Assembly: GCA_002702065.1 (NCBI GenBank)
Contig: NZXX01000009.1
Coordinates: forward strand, 186,001-250,000
Direction: 5' to 3'
From: Anaerolineaceae bacterium
GTDB taxonomy: Bacteria > Chloroflexota > Anaerolineae > Aggregatilineales > Phototrophicaceae
DNA length: 64,000 nucleotides
Shown: in pieces, positions 59,394 through 64,000 of the stretch
How positions within the stretch are numbered: position 1 is the first letter of the stretch
Layout: each line of letters begins with the position of its first letter
Notes under the pieces: generated by a model
Seen by the model: only the letters and a program-made list of their open reading frames with translations
Database searches by the model: none
What the model was told of the DNA's origin: nothing
Translations under genes and position numbers: made by a program

Positions 59394-60125
59394 TTACCAG
59401 CCATGCTCAAGGCGTGTCACCAGCCGTTCCGGCATATCAAACTGGCGCATACGCTGCTGAACGGCGGCGATGTCATATGCAATGCGGCGATGTTCCCATG
59501 TCTTGTTTTCGACGTCGAGCAGGGCATAGGCGGCCTGTGGGTTCTGGTCGCGCGGCTGGCCGACGCTGCCCGGATTGATGATCTGACGATGGCCGTTCAG
59601 AAAACGCTGCTGGCGGTAGTGCGGCATAATCGCCTGGGTGTCGCCAGCGTCGTTGACCTGTTCGTAAATGACAGGCTGGTGCGTGTGGCCAACCAGACAG
59701 TAGGGTGTTTCAAAATAGGGGAAATTCAGCGTGGCGATCAGCGGTTCGAGAATATATTCCCATACCGGTTCGCGCGGGCTGCCATGTGCCAGGGTATAGT
59801 CGCCGATCACGAATGTTGTCGGCAGGTCTTCCAGGTAGCGGGTGTTATCCGCCGTCAGCGTATCGCGCGTCCAGTTGACGGCTTTGCGGGCGTCGGGGTT
59901 AAAGGTGCGAATATCCAGCCGGCCCAATGCTGCCCAGTCATGATTGCCAGCCAGGCACAGGTGCGGCATACTGCGCAGCAGTTCCACACACTCATTCGGG
60001 TCTGGCCCATAGCCAACCACATCCCCCAGACACCAGACATACTCCCACTGATTCTTCGCGTCTTCCAAGACCGCTTCGAAGGCGGTAAGATTGGCATGAA
60101 TATCGGAGATGATGAGTACCTGCAT
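59394..60125 (-). CDS. Metallophosphoesterase, YfcE/PrpA-like
   Basis: A 243-residue calcineurin-like phosphatase. Motifs LIISDIHANLTAFEAVL, CLGDVVGYGPDP, CLAGNHDWAALG, LAHGSPREP and VGHTHQP supply the dinuclear metal site. Members hydrolyse phosphodiesters or phosphoproteins. ATG 60125 is used because the protein begins right at the first motif; a longer start at 60215 has no family support. Followed closely by the dtxR-type gene. Confidence 0.9.
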   Translation of the reverse strand: MQVLIISDIHANLTAFEAVLEDAKNQWEYVWCLGDVVGYGPDPNECVELLRSMPHLCLAGNHDWAALGRLDIRTFNPDARKAVNWTRDTLTADNTRYLEDLPTTFVIGDYTLAHGSPREPVWEYILEPLIATLNFPYFETPYCLVGHTHQPVIYEQVNDAGDTQAIMPHYRQQRFLNGHRQIINPGSVGQPRDQNPQAAYALLDVENKTWEHRRIAYDIAAVQQRMRQFDMPERLVTRLEHGW

Positions 60126-60249
60126 AGATGGAACCTGCTTTAACATGGGCTTAAGATTCGACTCTGCCTGCATCTTACCATGCTTTGCATTGTGAGGCGA
60201 GTTACATTCCCTCAAAATATATAAATTATCTGTGAAAGGCGTATAGAGG

Positions 60250-60780
60250 ATGCGGCGAGGCCTAATCGCGCTCTGTCTGCTGCTGCTGACGGGGTGCTAT
60301 CTCAGCGGCGATCTGCCCCCCACACTGCCGATTTTATCCACCCCGGAACCCCCAACCGCAGCGCCGACTCTGCCAGCGGCCTACCTTCATGACGCCGCCG
60401 AAACCATGCGCGGCATCTGCTTCGAAGCGGCCTATGATGCCGCCGGGCAGGTGTTTGTGCTGCGCAGCAGCGGCGACTATATTGCCTTCTACGATCTGGC
60501 GGATCACAGTGAATTGTGCAGTCGCCCGGTAGAGCGCGTCCCGTTTGATTTCAGCAATGGCAGCATGCTGGCCGGCCTGTGGAGCGCGGGCACAGGCTGC
60601 ACCGCCCACCACGATATTCAGTCTGTTTCGCGCGACGACGCAGCCCGGTCCATCACGATAGACGTGCAGTTCAGCACCGACGGTGATTGCCCTTACGAGC
60701 TGGTGCGCCCGTTCTGGCTGGCGCTCGACGGTGTGCCGGATTACGCCATCGACATCCGCGTCACCTCAGCAACAGACTAA
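60250..60780 (+). CDS. Lipoprotein of unknown function
   Basis: A 176-residue lipoprotein: signal MRRGLIALCLLLLTGC with lipid-modified Cys16, then a Pro/Thr/Ala linker (STPEPPTAAPTLPAA) and a globular region with four cysteines that could form disulphides (GICFEAAY, SELCSRPV, GTGCTAHH, GDCPYEL). Not a recognised family. Divergent from the metallophosphatase gene; a palindrome follows its stop. Confidence 0.7.
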   Translation: MRRGLIALCLLLLTGCYLSGDLPPTLPILSTPEPPTAAPTLPAAYLHDAAETMRGICFEAAYDAAGQVFVLRSSGDYIAFYDLADHSELCSRPVERVPFDFSNGSMLAGLWSAGTGCTAHHDIQSVSRDDAARSITIDVQFSTDGDCPYELVRPFWLALDGVPDYAIDIRVTSATD

Positions 60781-60800
60781 ATCGCTATCCACAACCCAAT

Positions 60801-60828
60801 GTAGGGACACAGCGCGCTGTGTCCGGCA
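60801..60828. repeat. Short intergenic palindrome, copy B
   Basis: Contains GGACACAGCGCGCTGTGTCC (60805-60824), a perfect 20-base palindrome preceded by GTAG. It differs from copy C by T-A for C-G pairs in the stem, a compensating change. Confidence 0.7.
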
Positions 60829-60838
60829 TGTTTGGCGT

Positions 60839-62410
60839 TCAGCGAACCGCCTCATACAGCCGCATCCCCGTCCCATAAAAGCTGGTGGGAATTTCGCGCG
60901 CCAGGCTATAACGGTCGTGAAATTCGGTTTCCTGCTCCAGCCCCAGCCGCACAAACGCTTCCATCGTCACCAGATAATCCGGCGCGGTGTCGTAAATCAA
61001 CTGTGGCGGGATGGCGTAATTCTGCTCGCTCACAATCAGCGCCGGGTCAACCGGATAATAGGCGCTCAGTTCCGGTGTGACCAGCCCTACCGTGTCGATA
61101 ATGGTGGCCTGGCTGAAGTAACCAACCGCGCCAATATCCGCCGATGCCACCGGGGTCTGCGCCGTCACGCCATATTCTTCATGCAGCTGCGTGCCGATCT
61201 GTTCGTAATACAGCTCGATCTGATGCCAGGCCATTTCGGGGGCGGGGCGCTGCGGGCCATGATCGGGGCGCAGTTCCCAGCCTGCCAGCGAGGTACTGAC
61301 CCACAGCAGCGATAATCCGGCAGCGGCAATCAGGGCAGGCAGCCGCCGCTGTTGGCCAATTGAATCCAGAATCCGCCATGCCCCGATCAGCAGGGTGACC
61401 ATCAACGCCGGCAGCGGCGGGGCCACATACCAGCGGAAGACCAGCGGGTTGGCGACCGAAAAAACGATGAGGTACAACCAGGGATACAGGACAAACGGCA
61501 GCAGGCGCGGATACTTGCGCAGTATGTAGAGCGCACCGCTGATCAGCAGCAGCATATAAAACACCAGCGCCACCATCACACCGACAGCGCCCATCAACTG
61601 CGACTCGGAAAATGGCACGACATACGCGCGCACAAATGCGATAAACGCCGAGCCGGGCGGCATAATATAAGCAACGGTCTTGGCCGACAGCGAATTGGGC
61701 ACCGGCGAACCAAAATAGGCCCAGGCGAACAACAACCAGGGCATGACCACCAGCAGCGCGGCCAGCCATGTGCGCCAGGGGATCATCGCCAGCCAGCCGG
61801 TTGATGCAGGCTGTGCGCGGCTCCGGCGTGCCAGCAGCAGGCTTTCGCCAAACTGGTACAACATCAGCGGCCCCCACCACAGCACCGAGTCGATTCGTGT
61901 CAGAAAAGCCAGCCCGATAAACACCCCCAGCCACACCCGGCGGTCTGCGACGAAAAACCAGGTCGCCCCAACCAGCCACAGGATATTGACAGCGGTTTCC
62001 ATGCCCCCCACAGCGAACGTCACGCTGGTCGGCGACACGCCCCACAACACGCCGCCGAGAGTCCCCAACCACAGGTTATTGCTGACGCGCACCAGCAGCA
62101 GAAACAGAAACGCCGCCGTCGCTGCCGCCGCGATGGCATTGATCGTCAGGGCATACCAGGGGAAATCCTGCCCGCCTGTTACGAGGCTCATGCCCGCCAT
62201 CAACACGGTATAAAGTGGGGTCGTCGTCCCCAGTGTTCGCACGCCGGGGTTGTAAACAAACCCCTCGCCCTCGACCAGATTGCGGCTGTAGCGGAAGGTG
62301 ATAAAGGCGTCATCAATGGTGCGCGGCGCGGGCAGCACATGCGCCACCAGCGCGACGATTATGACGAGCGCCAGCAGCAGGCGTGTTTGTGTCTGATGGG
62401 ACAGCTTCAT
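60839..62410 (-). CDS. GT39-like multi-spanning membrane glycosyltransferase
   Basis: A 523-residue membrane protein with about ten helices. The first loop after helix 1 carries DDAFITFRYSRNLVEGEGFVYNPG, with two adjacent acidic residues as in GT39/GT-C glycosyltransferases that take a sugar from a polyprenyl-phosphate donor. The C-terminal ~150 residues are outside. Likely modifies a surface glycan or protein. Single gene, divergent to nothing adjacent. Confidence 0.75.
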   Translation of the reverse strand: MKLSHQTQTRLLLALVIIVALVAHVLPAPRTIDDAFITFRYSRNLVEGEGFVYNPGVRTLGTTTPLYTVLMAGMSLVTGGQDFPWYALTINAIAAAATAAFLFLLLVRVSNNLWLGTLGGVLWGVSPTSVTFAVGGMETAVNILWLVGATWFFVADRRVWLGVFIGLAFLTRIDSVLWWGPLMLYQFGESLLLARRSRAQPASTGWLAMIPWRTWLAALLVVMPWLLFAWAYFGSPVPNSLSAKTVAYIMPPGSAFIAFVRAYVVPFSESQLMGAVGVMVALVFYMLLLISGALYILRKYPRLLPFVLYPWLYLIVFSVANPLVFRWYVAPPLPALMVTLLIGAWRILDSIGQQRRLPALIAAAGLSLLWVSTSLAGWELRPDHGPQRPAPEMAWHQIELYYEQIGTQLHEEYGVTAQTPVASADIGAVGYFSQATIIDTVGLVTPELSAYYPVDPALIVSEQNYAIPPQLIYDTAPDYLVTMEAFVRLGLEQETEFHDRYSLAREIPTSFYGTGMRLYEAVR

Positions 62411-62871
62411 GCGTGAATTGCCTTTTCGAGCCGTTTAGTGCTTCATCCGATACGTTGCCCAACTGAAATTCAAACCTTTGTCAGGGCAACCCGGTGTGGT
62501 CGCCCGGTGGGAGCGCACATTGGCCCTCCCCTACAATTTTGAATGTTTGCCGGATACAACATTTAGCGGGTTCGCCTTTAAATGCAACTGAATATGTTCT
62601 TTGGGACAGACGCAGCGCGCTGCGTCCCTACACTACCCCAATGGCTTTTTCGTTTGCACTTGGCGGATAGCTGCCTGAACCAACAAACTTCATAACGTTC
62701 ATGGCGTCATCAGAAGCTGATGGCTATCACGCCAAAATGCTATAAAGCTGATTCTATCCTACGTGCAATTGCTGGCACATGCACCTTAAGAAGCAACGCT
62801 ACACCATCCCTGCAATCTGCGCTACAATGGAACCGATTACAGACATCCACGCTTTTTTAAGGAACGACGAG
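62411..62871. other. Non-coding region before cysS
   Basis: About 460 bases without a supported gene. It contains repeat copy C (62605-62632). TACAAT (62823-62828) is a possible -10 for cysS, with no convincing -35. Confidence 0.6.
62605..62632. repeat. Short intergenic palindrome, copy C
   Basis: Contains GACGCAGCGCGCTGCGTC (62609-62626), a perfect 18-base palindrome, preceded by GGGACA and followed by CCTAC. Same family as copies A and B. Confidence 0.7.
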
Positions 62872-64000
62872 ATGGCATTGCAGATTTACAATGTCCTGGG
62901 GCGAGAAAAACAACCCTTCGAACCAATCAACGAAGGTCACGTAAACATGTACGTCTGCGGGCCTACCGTCTATGATCATGCCCATATCGGACATGCCAAA
63001 ACCTATGTGTCATTTGACGTGGTGGTGCGCTACCTGCGCTACAGCGGCTATGATGTGTTATACGTCCAGAACCTCACCGATGTCGGCCACCTGACCGATA
63101 CCGAATTTGGCGAAGACAAAATCCTGCGCAAGGCCCGCCAGACTCAGGCCATGCCGATGCAGATTGTCGAAACCTATGCCCGCAGCTACTTTCAGGATAT
63201 GGATACGCTGGGGGTGGTACGGCCCGATATTTCGCCGCGTGCCAGCGCGCATATCCCCGAACAGATCGAGATGATCGAAGAGCTGATCGCCAAAGACTAT
63301 GCCTACGTCGCCGATGGTGATGTGTACTTCGACGTCACAAAAGACAATGATTACGGCAAATTGTCGAACCGCACCCTCGATGAGCAGGAAGCGGGCACCC
63401 GCGAATCCGTGCGCACCGAAAAACGTCACCCGGCGGATTTCGCCCTGTGGAAAAAGGCCGAACCCGAGCATATTCTGCGCTGGAACAGCCCCTGGGGTTG
63501 GGGTTTCCCCGGCTGGCATATCGAATGCTCTGCCATGTCGCGCAAATATCTGGGCAAGACGTTCGATATTCACGGCGGTGGCATCGACAACATTTACCCC
63601 CACAACGAAAATGAGATCGCCCAGAGCGAATGTGCCAATGATGCCGAATTCGCCCGCTACTGGATGCTGGTCGGCAGCCTGATGGTGCCCGACCCCATCG
63701 AAGGCCATCCGGTAAAAATGTCCAAAAGCCTGGGCAATTTCGTGACGGTGAAGGACGCGCTGGCCGATTATCGCCCGGAGGTGATTCGCAGTTTTGTGCT
63801 CGGTGCCCATTACAGCAACCCGGTCGTCTACGGCAGCGAATCACTGTCTGCCGCCGCCGCAGGCTGGGAACGGTTGTATGGGGCGGTTCGCCAGACGCGC
63901 CAGCGCATGAACACCGCGCCCGAAGCAGCCGATGGCAACCCCTTCCAGGAACGGCTGGACAAAGCCAAAGCCGATTTCAAGGCTGGCATGGATGACGACT
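62872..64000 (+). CDS. cysS: Cysteinyl-tRNA synthetase (5' part, runs off window)
   Basis: The visible 376 residues cover the catalytic domain of the class I enzyme that charges tRNA-Cys: [23 protein letters not shown] (HIGH-type motif with a zinc Cys), [15 protein letters not shown] (second zinc Cys), [20 protein letters not shown] and [11 protein letters not shown] (KMSKS). The C-terminal anticodon-binding domain lies outside. AAGGA precedes the ATG by eight bases. Confidence 0.95.
   Translation, partial: MALQIYNVLGREKQPFEPINEGHVNMYVCGPTVYDHAHIGHAKTYVSFDVVVRYLRYSGYDVLYVQNLTDVGHLTDTEFGEDKILRKARQTQAMPMQIVETYARSYFQDMDTLGVVRPDISPRASAHIPEQIEMIEELIAKDYAYVADGDVYFDVTKDNDYGKLSNRTLDEQEAGTRESVRTEKRHPADFALWKKAEPEHILRWNSPWGWGFPGWHIECSAMSRKYLGKTFDIHGGGIDNIYPHNENEIAQSECANDAEFARYWMLVGSLMVPDPIEGHPVKMSKSLGNFVTVKDALADYRPEVIRSFVLGAHYSNPVVYGSESLSAAAAGWERLYGAVRQTRQRMNTAPEAADGNPFQERLDKAKADFKAGMDDD

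Noticed and set aside
1-64000. CRISPR arrays, insertion sequences or prophage
   Set aside because: No regularly spaced direct repeats, transposase, integrase or phage structural genes could be recognised.
1-64000. tRNA and rRNA genes
   Set aside because: No cloverleaf with a conserved GGTTCRA arm next to a CCA-type end, and no rRNA sequence, was seen by eye. A covariance search would be needed to be certain.

Overview
The window looks like a chromosomal stretch of a high-GC bacterium, most likely a member of the Chloroflexota close to Anaerolineae. This placement is inference from gene content: DUF4397-type surface lipoproteins with Thr/Pro-rich linkers, many TPR, WD40 and PD40 proteins, bacterial SH3 and fasciclin secreted proteins, an F420-type nitroreductase-family protein, a complete E2/JAB/E1 ubiquitin-like gene set, and no sign of an LPS outer-membrane machinery. 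There is no rRNA, tRNA, CRISPR array, transposase or prophage that I could recognise. Genes are dense, on both strands, in short operons with overlapping start and stop codons.

Layout. 1-2545: end of an oligogalacturonate lyase-like gene, a PD40 propeller protein and a YwiC-like membrane protein (minus strand). 2848-8389: a tightly overlapping seven-gene plus-strand operon that starts with E2-like, JAB/MPN, E1-like and a small acidic protein and continues with an extended isoaspartyl methyltransferase, a Nudix CoA pyrophosphatase and a secreted esterase. This is the most interesting locus of the window. 8436-15012: hydrolase, double-MerR regulator, ssb, methyltransferase, MocR regulator, HEAT membrane protein, DinB and glyoxalase proteins. 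15070-23209 (minus): an SH3 secreted protein, then a radical SAM/B12 protein, a GT2 glycosyltransferase, a hexapeptide acyltransferase and the heptose genes gmhB, gmhA and hddA, which together suggest synthesis of a heptose-containing surface glycan. 23363-28000 (plus): LysM membrane protein and two large DUF4397 surface proteins. 28008-33812: Eis-like acetyltransferase, solute-binding protein, Fsr-like MFS exporter, and a dephospho-CoA kinase fused to an acetyltransferase-like domain.

33916-43843: fasciclin protein, TPR protein with a GNQAVARLIQR-type motif, secreted protein, Bax inhibitor-1 protein, 2TM protein, alpha/beta hydrolase and a PreP-like M16 metalloprotease. 43894-54962: a TIR-TM-WD40 protein, endonuclease IV-like protein, deazaflavin-dependent reductase-like protein, TPR protein, sortase, SGNH hydrolase and a heterodimeric ABC exporter. 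55327-64000: C39-like protease with TPRs, a serine/threonine kinase with an extracellular sugar-binding-protein domain, metallophosphatase plus DtxR-type repressor, lipoprotein, GT39-like membrane protein, and the start of cysS.

Regulatory and structural signals seen include several clear intrinsic terminators, a candidate divergent promoter pair between hddA and the LysM gene, a LexA/SOS-box-like palindrome between ssb and a methyltransferase gene, and a family of short GTAGGG...CAGCGCGCTG...CCC intergenic palindromes present in three copies with compensating base changes.
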